From Leptoclinus maculatus (taxonomy: Eukaryota > Chordata > Actinopteri > Perciformes > Stichaeidae): a stretch of 64,000 nt of DNA. The first letter of the stretch is position 1, and every line of letters starts with the position of its first letter. Of this stretch, positions 22,669 through 32,460 are shown in pieces. The translations under genes were made by a program, and so were the position numbers. The DNA lies in NCBI GenBank assembly GCA_032191485.1, contig JAVDOI010000129.1, positions 92,001 through 156,000 on the forward strand, in the 5' to 3' direction. Below the pieces are notes generated by a model, which was given only the letters and a program-made list of their open reading frames with translations, was not told where the DNA came from and ran no database searches.

Positions 22669-25600
22669 TTAAAATGGATATTTCTCCACCAATTCGATCT
22701 TTATCGCGTCATCCTCCTCCACGTCCGTGTCAACTTCTTGTAATAACGGCATCATAGTTTGATCGCCGGGCATCACAATTCCAACCCATCTCAGTATCAT
22801 AGCCTTTGCAAAGGTCAACAACAGCGTGCAAAAACAGAACATCACACACAACGACAGAACGAGCGCTACCAAAATCTGAACCACCACTGCTCCTATTGGC
22901 CCCAATTTATCCTGCAACCAAGCATTTGCAGACCATCCTGCGCCTTCCGACGGGCCAAACGCATCCCTTATGAGCTTCAATGCCTCTATGACACTAGTCA
23001 TGTTATCGGAACTATCAGGAATCAACGTATAGCAAGCATCCCCTGTTAAGTTCAAAGTCATACAAAGGCCCCCCTGTTTGGCCAAAATGTAGTCAAGAGC
23101 CATGTCATGTTTCAGCAACGTCAGTCTGTGGCTTCTCTGAGTGTTTGACAAATATTCGAAGCCTCTTATGGTTTCGTTCGCAAAGCCCTGCAAGGTGTAT
23201 GTAATGTTGTCGATGTGATCCGCCAAGAATGTCACCCCATACCATGGGAATATACCTATACCCCACTTCTCTCCTATACTTATTCTCCAATGGTATGATT
23301 CCAAATTGTGAAACTGTGCCAGCTCACGTTTCTTCCTACTACGTGAAGCGACCTCAGATTGGACCCCATCTGGCCCTACTCCCTTCTGGATAGTAAAAAC
23401 CTCATATGGAAGTTTCAACAGTGCCATATAACAGCATCCTGTCCACCCATGTGGTAGAAATATGTATGCCTTATCACCACAGACCCACCAAATATCCTTG
23501 AAATTCCCTATCGTCACATTCCCCGGCAATATCTGGTTATGTACCCTTAAAATTGTCTTCTTTTTGTGTTTTGGTACCTGAAATGATGCTTCGTACGTAT
23601 CATTACTATTCCCCTGTTCCTTTTTACCCAAGTCCATCACATATTTATCACAATCTGATAACCCCATAAACGTTCCCGGCCCTTCATAAGTTGTATTTGA
23701 ACAAAAACAGCTGGTAGCTCCCACTGCTGTCACCTCCATTAGGTCAGGGACCGCTGTTCTGATATCTTCATGCTGATCAAGTAAATTTATATATGCTAAT
23801 TCCTTCAACCAAGAACAAGTAAATCTAGGCCTAAACAGAAGCACTGACCATGACATCAGTATATCTTTTGCTGACTGCTGGTGATACAACAACCATGATA
23901 AAGCATAATTTTGACACATAGTGGTTAGTGGTTCTGGTATAGTCTCTAAAATTGAAGGCCATGAGTTTGGCGATAGGATTTTCACCAGACATGGGCCCTC
24001 CGTTTTCACCACTGATCTTACGGAGTGGGTTATTTGCTGGAACCATAAGTTCCTACCTGCCCAAGGGTCTGCAATTTGTAACACTGAAGGATCAAACCCA
24101 AATGCCCTCCATTTAGTGTCTCTTTTTTGTACTGTATGGTATTGATCCATCATGTACTCTGGTGCCTGATCAGAGTCAACAAAGTTACTATCTACGTTTA
24201 AAATAGTCTCCTGAGCTGTCATAGATGACTCTACATCCTTCTCTTCTATTCTTTGTTCTCTAACTTCAACAATGTCATTACTGCTGTTCATGCTAGGCTC
24301 TGTGTTTGACATTAGTTTCCAGATTGTGTCAACCACACCCCCAAATGACCAAGATGTCATATTAGATGTCTGCGTTATGTTTACGAATATCGTAGATGCC
24401 ACGGATGTTGTCGCTATTGTAGCATTCATTCCCTTTGAAGTCATAGTTAGAGTAGTAGCCTGAGTAGGTGTAGTAACATTCTTAGTTGTTTCTGGCACTA
24501 ACGTAACAAGCTTTATCTGTATATTAATCCCCTTTGGAGTGGTTACTGTAGTAACTTGTTTCTGAACCCCTTTAATACTCGTAGAAACTTCAATAGGTCC
24601 CAAATCTTCTATCAGGAGTGACACTCTACGAGTTATACGACCTGCGATCCAATGATTGTGATATGGAATAAATCTAAACTTCGGTTCTACATAAGTACAC
24701 GTATATTCTCCTTCGTCTTCTCGAGTAACATTACGCAGGACAAGTGAACAATCATCTTCAACTTTAATCCACCTCCCCGTATTACCCAAAATATACTTCC
24801 TTTGATCAAGCGGCACAATGCCCTCTTCCGGTCTTGTCAACAACAAATCTTCACCACGACTATTTTCCCATTTGGGAGGCAAAGTACCACCACTGTTAAA
24901 TCTCCCACATTGACAAGGAAGGTAAACTGTTCCTCCTAACTTAGCTCTGATCACAGTACTCAACGGAGGTGACGTTGTAGATATCACCTGAGGTGCCTTT
25001 GTAGTTACCTGTGATGCATTTATACTTTCCATCGCTTTTGCCATTGAAGGAGTAGATTTCTCTTCCATTTTCCCAGCTTTCGTCTGGAGAGTTGTTGTCA
25101 TTGTTGTCAATTCTCTTGTTTCCCCCACATCTTTGAAGTCTATACTCTTACTCCCCCCTAGTATCACTAACGACACTACGTGAACTCTAAGTCCTAACTC
25201 GGACCGCTCACTTCCAATATGTCGAACGTAAAAAGAACACCTGTAGTCACCCTGGTCCTCCTGTTGCAGCCTATATACATAGAGATCACAGTCTTCCGCA
25301 ACCTTCACTCTCTTTTTGTCATTAATTAATGTATATTTTTTTATTGGTAGTGTCCCTGACAGATCTAGAATCTTGCCATGGCCATCCTCCCACTGAACTC
25401 TGAGTTCCCCTTTACCACTATTTTCTTCTGTACACTGACATGGAAGCCGAATTGACACCCCCAAGGTTGCTTCAATCCTGGTTCTGGTAACGGTCTGGTT
25501 TGACTCTACTCCTAACTGGTCTCGGGCTCCTTGGTCTAACTGGATCCCTGGGTTGTCCTGCAGCGGAGTCACTGCCCTTTGATATCTCTGGCGCTTTGCA

Positions 25601-25845
25601 GGCAACTGAAATAGGTCCTGCTGGTTCTGGGACATGTTGAAAGACAATGTCTCCAAATCTTCTTTCCTGTCCATCAACTGCCAAGTCATTTCTGGCATCA
25701 TCAGGAATATGTACAGAAACATCAACATTGTCCACAGCATGGACGATCTCTCCTTCTGAATTCTGACTCTGGGGATTTTCATGCATCTCCCTCTCTGATG
25801 TGTTTTCTTCCACATTGTCTTCGGGCTCTCTTGAGCCTTCAACAT
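22669..25845 (-). CDS. env: Retroviral envelope glycoprotein with two N-terminal Ig-V-like domains
   Basis: The frame is open for 1058 residues. A hydrophobic stretch at about 37-50 is the likely signal peptide. Two related Ig-V-like domains follow. The first is about 119-226: C136, W152, and the D-x-G-x-Y-x-C motif ending at C203. The second is about 293-412: C311, W326, and the motif ending at C383. Each has an extra pair, LPCQC at its start and EDC before its end, suggesting a second disulfide. A Thr/Ser-rich stretch separates them from the surface subunit proper. A furin-type site, RSRKKR, ends at residue 840. The transmembrane subunit (841-1058) has C928 and C938, a membrane helix at about 984-1012, and an acidic cytoplasmic tail. 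The first 374 bases overlap the end of pol in another frame. Expression is probably from a spliced mRNA. Ig domains are not a usual part of retroviral Env. Confidence 0.85.
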   Translation of the reverse strand: MLKAQESPKTMWKKTHQRGRCMKIPRVRIQKERSSMLWTMLMFLYIFLMMPEMTWQLMDRKEDLETLSFNMSQNQQDLFQLPAKRQRYQRAVTPLQDNPGIQLDQGARDQLGVESNQTVTRTRIEATLGVSIRLPCQCTEENSGKGELRVQWEDGHGKILDLSGTLPIKKYTLINDKKRVKVAEDCDLYVYRLQQEDQGDYRCSFYVRHIGSERSELGLRVHVVSLVILGGSKSIDFKDVGETRELTTMTTTLQTKAGKMEEKSTPSMAKAMESINASQVTTKAPQVISTTSPPLSTVIRAKLGGTVYLPCQCGRFNSGGTLPPKWENSRGEDLLLTRPEEGIVPLDQRKYILGNTGRWIKVEDDCSLVLRNVTREDEGEYTCTYVEPKFRFIPYHNHWIAGRITRRVSLLIEDLGPIEVSTSIKGVQKQVTTVTTPKGINIQIKLVTLVPETTKNVTTPTQATTLTMTSKGMNATIATTSVASTIFVNITQTSNMTSWSFGGVVDTIWKLMSNTEPSMNSSNDIVEVREQRIEEKDVESSMTAQETILNVDSNFVDSDQAPEYMMDQYHTVQKRDTKWRAFGFDPSVLQIADPWAGRNLWFQQITHSVRSVVKTEGPCLVKILSPNSWPSILETIPEPLTTMCQNYALSWLLYHQQSAKDILMSWSVLLFRPRFTCSWLKELAYINLLDQHEDIRTAVPDLMEVTAVGATSCFCSNTTYEGPGTFMGLSDCDKYVMDLGKKEQGNSNDTYEASFQVPKHKKKTILRVHNQILPGNVTIGNFKDIWWVCGDKAYIFLPHGWTGCCYMALLKLPYEVFTIQKGVGPDGVQSEVASRSRKKRELAQFHNLESYHWRISIGEKWGIGIFPWYGVTFLADHIDNITYTLQGFANETIRGFEYLSNTQRSHRLTLLKHDMALDYILAKQGGLCMTLNLTGDACYTLIPDSSDNMTSVIEALKLIRDAFGPSEGAGWSANAWLQDKLGPIGAVVVQILVALVLSLCVMFCFCTLLLTFAKAMILRWVGIVMPGDQTMMPLLQEVDTDVEEDDAIKIELVEKYPF

Positions 25846-28800
25846 CTTGGATCAGTGAACGTGGCGCCTCTTCACTTGGCGCTTTGACACAGTGTGATAA
25901 ATGATACCACGTGGGAGACCCTTTAATCTGGACTGCTGTTCCAGTACTGCGAACTACTTCAAATGGTCCCTCACGGCGTTCGTTATACCACTTCCGTCTA
26001 AACACCTTCACGAACACCCTGTCTCCAGGTTGCACTGTGATCCTTTTTTGCTCATTGAGCTTCTCCAGCACCTCCTCCTTAGCTTGCCTGTCAGACACAT
26101 ATGTGGATATTCTTTTATGTAGATTAACCATGTATGTGACATATGTTTGCATTTCATCTTCTAAAAGGGCCAGACTTGGACCTTTCCCACTTGTCCTCAG
26201 ACAAGGCGTTGGCATCAGTCTTCCTGTAACCAACTCATGAGGTGTCATATGTAAATCGCGGAGCTCACTAGAGCGACATACCATTAATGCTAATGGAAGT
26301 GCAGCTATCCAATTTAACCCCGTGTGTTGGCATATTTTGACAATACGATTTTTCAGAACCCCATTCATTCTTTCGCACATCCCTTGACTTTGAGGATGAT
26401 AAACTGCACCAAGGCGCTGTTTAATTCCTAGTTTTTGCAAAATCAATTTTACTGTCTTATCCACAAACTCTTTCCCATTGTCTGAGGAGATTCGATCTGG
26501 AAGTCCCCACCTGCTTATGACTTCTTTACATAAGAACTTGGCAACAGACTGAGCATCTTTTCGTTTTGTTGGACACGCCTCAGGCCATCGTGAAAATCTG
26601 TCCACAACGACCAGCATGTATCTTTTCCCATCAATTGGTTTTATCATGTCAACATAGTCCACAACTATTTCACGCATAGGACCCCTTGGAGTTGGGATAT
26701 AGCCAGGAGGAACCGGCACTCCCCTCCGAACGTTGTTTTTCAAACAGATAATGCACCTGCCTATGACATAATCAATCTGTTCAAGCAAACATGGTGCCCA
26801 AAAACCATACTCTTTTGTGATCTTTCTCTTAACTTCCCCCCTTGCAACATGAGCTAAGCCATGTGCCTCCTGTATCATCAGACCCAGCAGGTCTGGAGGT
26901 GATAGTATCAACCCCTCATGATTTCTCCAAAGTCCAGTAGAATCTCGGGTGGCACCTCGGTCTAGCCACAACAGTTTGTCCATTTCAGGAGCAGCTTCCT
27001 GTATTAAAATCACATCTTTGAGTGTAATTTTGTCTTCCCAGTTCACTTCATGCGTGACGAGAAGTACTTTGCCCAATTTATCTGCTCCTGTGACTGCTTT
27101 TGCCGCTTCATCAGCCGCTCTATTCCCTTGTGAAACCCTTGACGCATCTCTCTTATGTGCCGCACATTTAGCTATTGCTATCTCTTTAGGCTTCATCATA
27201 GCCTGCAACAATTTCATGATCTGAGCGTGATGCTGTATCGGTGAACCATCCGTTTTCTTAAACCCTCGGTTCTTCCACACCGCTCCAAACAAATGACACA
27301 CATTATGTGCATATGCCGAGTCGGTATATATCGTCACTCGCTTCCCTTCTGCCAACAAACATGCTTCAGTTAGCCCCACTAGCTCAGCAAGTTGTGCAGA
27401 TGCAGGCTGTGGTATCCCTTCAGCCTTTTCAACTATAAATCCAGTTCCTTGGGCTTTTACTACTGCATAGCCAGCACTTAATTTATCGCCCACACGATAA
27501 CATGACCCATCCGTCCAATACTCCAAGTCCACCTCATGCAATGGTAGAGCTTGTAGATCTGATCTAAGTCTAGAGTATTTCTCTGCTTCTTGAACACAAT
27601 CGTGTGGCTCACCGTCTTCCGGAGTTGGCAAATTTTCTGCCGGATTTACCGTAACACACCTTGCTAGGGTAACATCTTCCTGCTCTAAGAGCCTATGATA
27701 GTCTCTGAGCCTAGACATAGTCAAGTTGTTCTTACCATAATTCAAAAGATTTCTGAGACTATGATGTGTGAGAATTGTCACTGGATATCCCATTGTCACC
27801 GATGATGCTTTATTGTACATTAGAGAAACTCCCACCATAGCTCTGTAACACAGTGGTAACCCTAGTTCCACTTCTGAATAAGCCGTGGAGTAATACGAAA
27901 TAGGTTGAGGACTCGTCCCCGTACCCGTTGGTTGACAAAGAACTGCACATGCATGTCTACCCCCAATAGAAGTAGATACATATAACACAAAATTCTTAGA
28001 GTAGTCTGGAATTGCTAGCGCCGGAGCCTCTTGCAACCTCTTTTTTGTTGCTTCAAATGCCAAAAGGCCATCGTGTGTCCAGGACAGATTACAGTGTAGC
28101 TTAGCATTCCCAGTCTCTTTGATCATAGCTCTCAAAGGCCCCGTCAAGCTAGCATAATCCTCAACCCAAGCTGAGGAATATCCTGCAATTCCAAGGAATG
28201 TCATCATCTCTCGGACTGTTCTGGGTTTTGGAGCCTTGCGAATAGCCTCCACGTGACTCTCAGAGATGCTTCTGTGTCCCTTCGTTATTGATTGACCCAA
28301 ATAAGTCACCTTCTCCTGGCAATACTGCAGCTTCTTCAGAGAGGCCTTGTGCCCCTTCTCTGCCAGTATTTGTAGCAATTTAATTGAGTATTTATGACAT
28401 GTCTCCTCATCTGGTGAACAAATGATGATGTCGTCCACGTATTGAATTACATTGCTTTTTATTACCTGCTCTATCCCCTCCAAATCGTCTTTCACTACTT
28501 TATTGAAAATGTGAGGACTATGTTTGAACCCTTGTGGCAGTCTCTCATACTCATAAGATTGTCCCTTGTACGTGAACCCAAATAAGCTTTGGCTTTCCCT
28601 ACTAAGTGGAACACTGAAAAACGCACCACATAAATCTAACACTGTGAAATGTGACGCATGTGGCGGAAGTTGGGCCAACAAAGTATGTGGGTCCGGTACT
28701 TCTGCTGGAAAATCAACCACCACGTCATTGACCGCTCTTAAATCATGTGTCAGGCGATATGAATTATCTGGCTTCTTTATCGGCAACAAAGGCGTGTTGC

Positions 28801-29185
28801 TCTGGGGATTCTGTGTTATCCTTAACACTCCTGCCTTGAAAAGTCCTTCAATCTGTGGTTCAATTCCTCGGGTTGCCTCTTCACTCAGTGGATACTGGTT
28901 CCTCCAAGGTGGTTTGACTCCTGGTCGAAGTTCAACTCTTACTGGTTGAGCTGACTTCACAAGTCCAATATCATTACTGTGCCGAGCCCACAAACCTTCT
29001 GGAACTTGTTGTAGCATTTCTTCTTTCAACGAGTCTGAATCCATCTTAGCACTGCAGATTGATTCATGTGTCATTCGCACAGTTTGTGGCTGTCCTTGTC
29101 CTTGAGCAGAGATCATGATCTTAATGAACCTCTGATCCTCACTCTTCCAGATGGCCAGATTCTCTGTTACAGGTGCAAAAACAGC
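25472..29185 (-). CDS. pol: Retroviral pol: reverse transcriptase, RNase H, integrase
   Basis: The frame is open from the TAA at 29186-29188 to the stop at 25472, and the first ATG is at 29116 (1214 residues from there). Numbered from that Met, the RT shows VLDLCGAFF (D161), LPQGFKHSP (193-201) and YVDD (226-229). RNase H shows WTDGS (D536), E578, TDS (D599) and D669. Integrase shows the zinc residues H752, H756, C788 and C791, then D820, D879 and E915, a DD35E spacing. All catalytic residues I expect are present. It is in the same frame as gag and protease, so a Gag-Pro-Pol product would need read-through of two stops. Its end overlaps env. Confidence 0.92.
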   Translation of the reverse strand, partial: AVFAPVTENLAIWKSEDQRFIKIMISAQGQGQPQTVRMTHESICSAKMDSDSLKEEMLQQVPEGLWARHSNDIGLVKSAQPVRVELRPGVKPPWRNQYPLSEEATRGIEPQIEGLFKAGVLRITQNPQSNTPLLPIKKPDNSYRLTHDLRAVNDVVVDFPAEVPDPHTLLAQLPPHASHFTVLDLCGAFFSVPLSRESQSLFGFTYKGQSYEYERLPQGFKHSPHIFNKVVKDDLEGIEQVIKSNVIQYVDDIIICSPDEETCHKYSIKLLQILAEKGHKASLKKLQYCQEKVTYLGQSITKGHRSISESHVEAIRKAPKPRTVREMMTFLGIAGYSSAWVEDYASLTGPLRAMIKETGNAKLHCNLSWTHDGLLAFEATKKRLQEAPALAIPDYSKNFVLYVSTSIGGRHACAVLCQPTGTGTSPQPISYYSTAYSEVELGLPLCYRAMVGVSLMYNKASSVTMGYPVTILTHHSLRNLLNYGKNNLTMSRLRDYHRLLEQEDVTLARCVTVNPAENLPTPEDGEPHDCVQEAEKYSRLRSDLQALPLHEVDLEYWTDGSCYRVGDKLSAGYAVVKAQGTGFIVEKAEGIPQPASAQLAELVGLTEACLLAEGKRVTIYTDSAYAHNVCHLFGAVWKNRGFKKTDGSPIQHHAQIMKLLQAMMKPKEIAIAKCAAHKRDASRVSQGNRAADEAAKAVTGADKLGKVLLVTHEVNWEDKITLKDVILIQEAAPEMDKLLWLDRGATRDSTGLWRNHEGLILSPPDLLGLMIQEAHGLAHVARGEVKRKITKEYGFWAPCLLEQIDYVIGRCIICLKNNVRRGVPVPPGYIPTPRGPMREIVVDYVDMIKPIDGKRYMLVVVDRFSRWPEACPTKRKDAQSVAKFLCKEVISRWGLPDRISSDNGKEFVDKTVKLILQKLGIKQRLGAVYHPQSQGMCERMNGVLKNRIVKICQHTGLNWIAALPLALMVCRSSELRDLHMTPHELVTGRLMPTPCLRTSGKGPSLALLEDEMQTYVTYMVNLHKRISTYVSDRQAKEEVLEKLNEQKRITVQPGDRVFVKVFRRKWYNERREGPFEVVRSTGTAVQIKGSPTWYHLSHCVKAPSEEAPRSLIQDVEGSREPEDNVEENTSEREMHENPQSQNSEGEIVHAVDNVDVSVHIPDDARNDLAVDGQERRFGDIVFQHVPEPAGPISVACKAPEISKGSDSAAGQPRDPVRPRSPRPVRSRVKPDRYQNQD

Positions 29186-29977
29186 TTATTCTGCCTCCGC
29201 CATCATTTCTCCTACTTGCTTCTGCGTATGTTCTTCACGCACCCACAAGGTTACATGTGGTACACTCTTCTCGATGTCAAACTCTTTGTCCAAATAGTCA
29301 CTTCTGTGTATCTTCATAGCTGCTCCTTGTGATCCCAAAATTATACAGCCTGAATTTAGTTGAACTTGTTTTGATTGTTGACTCAACCATTCTTCTGCAT
29401 ATGTTTGAGCCTCTTTATTGAAATACTTGAGCGTACAGTGGAGAGGATACTCTGGAAGCTTTGCGTCAGGCATATTTATGATGATAAACTTTTCCCACAA
29501 CTTAACTGGCTCAAAAAAATCTTCATTAAGATTTCCGATCCAACATACTGTAGAAGCTTCAGTCTCTGTTGTCATCAATAATTGGTGAACACTCTCATTT
29601 GGCATTACAACCTGACAGCCGTCTGGTTTACACGTTATTGTACACCCCAATTTACACATAGCATCTCTTCCCAAAAGTGCAATAGGTGTATGCTCTGATA
29701 CCAATATGGGTAACGTAATCGTCTTCTTTTTATATCTGAGCTCGATTGGTTTAGTGAGAGGAATTAGCTGTTTCACTCCCTCAAACCCGATTGTCCGAAT
29801 CAATTGATCAGACATGGGGAGATGTATAGCATCTTCAGGCCGAATACAGGTAAAAGCAGCTCCGCTGTCCGCCATCACTTTCACTGGACGATCATTTATT
29901 TTTACCTCTATTGTTGGATCTTCCTCCGGCCATGATACTACCAGCTGACACCCCCCTCTCGAGTCTTCAGGGCACCC
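29186..29977 (-). CDS. pro: Retroviral protease followed by a 2H-phosphoesterase-like segment
   Basis: The segment lies between the gag TAG (29978-29980) and a TAA (29186-29188), in the gag frame. Numbered from the Met at 29884, the aspartic protease has the active site ADSGA (D6) and the conserved LLGRD (70-74). The last 120 residues are not protease. They contain H149-C-T-L and H210-V-T-L within YPLHCTLKYF and VPHVTLWV. Two H-x-T-x motifs in beta-strand-like contexts are the signature of 2H phosphoesterases, a family that includes viral 2',5'-phosphodiesterases. The 60 residues between motifs is shorter than usual, so function is unproven. I recall similar segments in other fish retroelements but cannot confirm it here. 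Confidence 0.8.
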   Translation of the reverse strand, partial: GCPEDSRGGCQLVVSWPEEDPTIEVKINDRPVKVMADSGAAFTCIRPEDAIHLPMSDQLIRTIGFEGVKQLIPLTKPIELRYKKKTITLPILVSEHTPIALLGRDAMCKLGCTITCKPDGCQVVMPNESVHQLLMTTETEASTVCWIGNLNEDFFEPVKLWEKFIIINMPDAKLPEYPLHCTLKYFNKEAQTYAEEWLSQQSKQVQLNSGCIILGSQGAAMKIHRSDYLDKEFDIEKSVPHVTLWVREEHTQKQVGEMMAEAE

Positions 29978-32065
29978 CTAGTAACCCGGTTCCGGGCCTC
30001 TGTAAGGGTTCACCGGTCCTCTGGGTGACCCTGATTGGCCCCTGAATCCTCCTCTGAATCCTCCCCTGGAATTTCCTCTGAAATTTCCTCTTGACCTGTT
30101 GCACTCGCGAGCAAAATGGCCTTGTTGTCCACAAGTATAGCATTCGTTTGATGGCTGTTGAAAGTTTGAATTAAACCTTCCTCCTCTTCCGAAGTTTCTT
30201 TGATCTCTTCCTCTCCAGGACTGCGCTTGATCAAAGACTGGTTGTGGGTAGGAAGCAACTGGAACCATCGGCGGTGGCTGGACAGATTGGAGCTGAACTT
30301 GGTTCGGCTGTGGTTGTGGTACTAGTTGATTCAGTGGAGCCTGATTTTGCATAACCAGAGCCTGCTTCTTCTCCATCTTCTTGTTATCCATCAGTTGTAT
30401 TTGATTAAGTTTCCTGAGGGTCTCTTGGTCCTGGTCTTTCTGATCTTGTTCCTTTTTCCTATACAGCTCCACTTGGTGGGCTATATGATCCGTATAAACA
30501 CCCTTTGTCATGCTCCCAAGACCAACCACTTCTGCCAATTTGCTTCTCACTGACAGGGGCAACCCCTTCTGTATTCTGGTTCGCAAAATTGACTGTTCCA
30601 TTCGATTCAAATCCGGGTCATTTCCTGTGACATTCCTCCACACTTGATGAACTCTTGACACATAGGCCCTCGGGTTTTCCTCTTGTCCCAGTGGTTCCGC
30701 GCAAATATTGTCAGGATGTACATTTGTCGGAAATGTGTCTTTCAGCGCCCTGCACACTTGACCTCTATTTGCAGTAAACAGCTCTGAATCATTCACAGCA
30801 GTTCTCACATATCGATTAAGTCCAGCTTTCTGTAGAATCTCTTCCATAAGGGAAACTCCAACGAGGCTGGCCAAGAGTCTCTTGATATCTCCCATGGCTG
30901 GTTGCTCTCCCACCATGATCTCTTCCAACTTTGCAATCCAAGGATGTGCCCCATCTTGAAGAGTAGGTAACTTTTCAAGTATGTTTGACATATCTGTACT
31001 TTGCCAAGGCTTATACTCCAAATGCCGTCCTCGGACGAACACTGGAATCATCTTCTTCGGCCGTATCTTAACGCTACTTTTCTCTTTCTCTTCCATGGAC
31101 AATCGTTTAAGGCTTTCCATCTGTAACTCTTCCTTCCGATACCGCAATTCCTTTAGATGGTACTCCAGTTCTTTTACTTCTTCTGGATCCTTAGTTTGTA
31201 GTTGCTGAAGGCGGCATCGGTCTATTCTTCTATCGATCTCACTTACAGTCTCCCGTCCGTCTTCTTCATGTTCCTCTGTATAGCCCCCTTCTTCAGGGCT
31301 CCCTTCATCCTCACTGTCATCAGACATGACATTTCCTCTCCTTTCCGCTCCGGCCAAGATCCGTCTGACTGCAGGGTCATATCCTCCCCTGGCCCCGTCT
31401 TGATCGCTTAGGTCACTTTCGTTGCTGCGGTCCTTGTCCTGCCTCCCAGATTCAAACCTTGTGTTCTTCTTACTTTTGGAACCTGGATACATCCGTATAG
31501 TTGTCTCTGCTCGTCCTGTTTCTATTATTCTATCATTGTCATTTTTGATACGGTAGCCACCCTCCTGGCTGATCACTGGGACCTGAGGATAGATTCTCTT
31601 AGACGTCCTCCCTACCTCATAAGGTGGCGGTCCCTTCACTGGGCTCATATGTGAGAACTCTGAATTGATGTTTGTCATCAGTTTTTCTGTTTGTTCTGTA
31701 TTTTGTTTTATGTCTTCTATAGCTTTGTCTGTCTTATCGTTTGCAGCTTTGATCAGATTCTGTCCCTCATTTTCAAACAACTGGAGAATGCCAAGCTCCA
31801 CCTGCCTCTTCTCCTGGCGCTTTCTCCCCTTTTTTCCCTTCTTTTGCTCTGCCTTGTATGTGGATACAAGTACCGTCATTATTTGAATTACATCTGGGTT
31901 AAGCGTCCCCTCCACTGGCCATGGTTGGTCAATTTCAGGCCAGCGTTCATGCCATTTTTTCGATATTTTTGCAATGTTTGCGATGCCTCTAATTAAAGGA
32001 TTATTCTTCTGTACTATATCAACAGGAGTGATTACTTTTGGAATTTAAGTGTTCTTTTTTCCCAT
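29978..32065 (-). CDS. gag: Retroviral gag with an early in-frame stop
   Basis: The frame starts at an ATG at 32065 followed by a Gly codon, the usual context for N-myristoylation. A TAA at 32045-32047, codon 7, interrupts it. Downstream, about 688 codons are open. Numbered from the GTG codon at 31915, the protein has a PPPY late-domain motif (96-99), a charged Glu/Arg/Lys-rich middle, a capsid-like region at roughly 300-480, one CCHC zinc knuckle (592-605) and an Arg/Gly-rich tail. No in-frame ATG lies between the TAA and residue 13, so translation must begin there, upstream through read-through, or from a spliced leader. The TAG at the end is followed in frame by protease, a read-through arrangement. 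Confidence 0.85.
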
Positions 32066-32397
32066 TATAACGGCTTCCTTATGTTTCGTTTATTGTACTT
32101 TAAGAAGTGATTGCTACAATTAAACTACTCAAGGCTGTTTGGATTACCCCTTTTTTTTTTTTTTTTTTAACAAATTAACAAATGAACCAATTAACAAAAT
32201 AAACCAATCAACCAATTAACAAATTAACCAATAAACCAATCGATCAATCAACAAATAAATCAATCAACCAACAAATCAATCAATAAACCAATCAATCAAT
32301 CAATCAATAGATCAACCAACCAACCAATAAATCAACAGATCAATCAACAAATCAATAAACAAATCAATTACTCAATCAATCAACCAACAAATCAATA

Positions 32398-32460
<63 letters not shown>

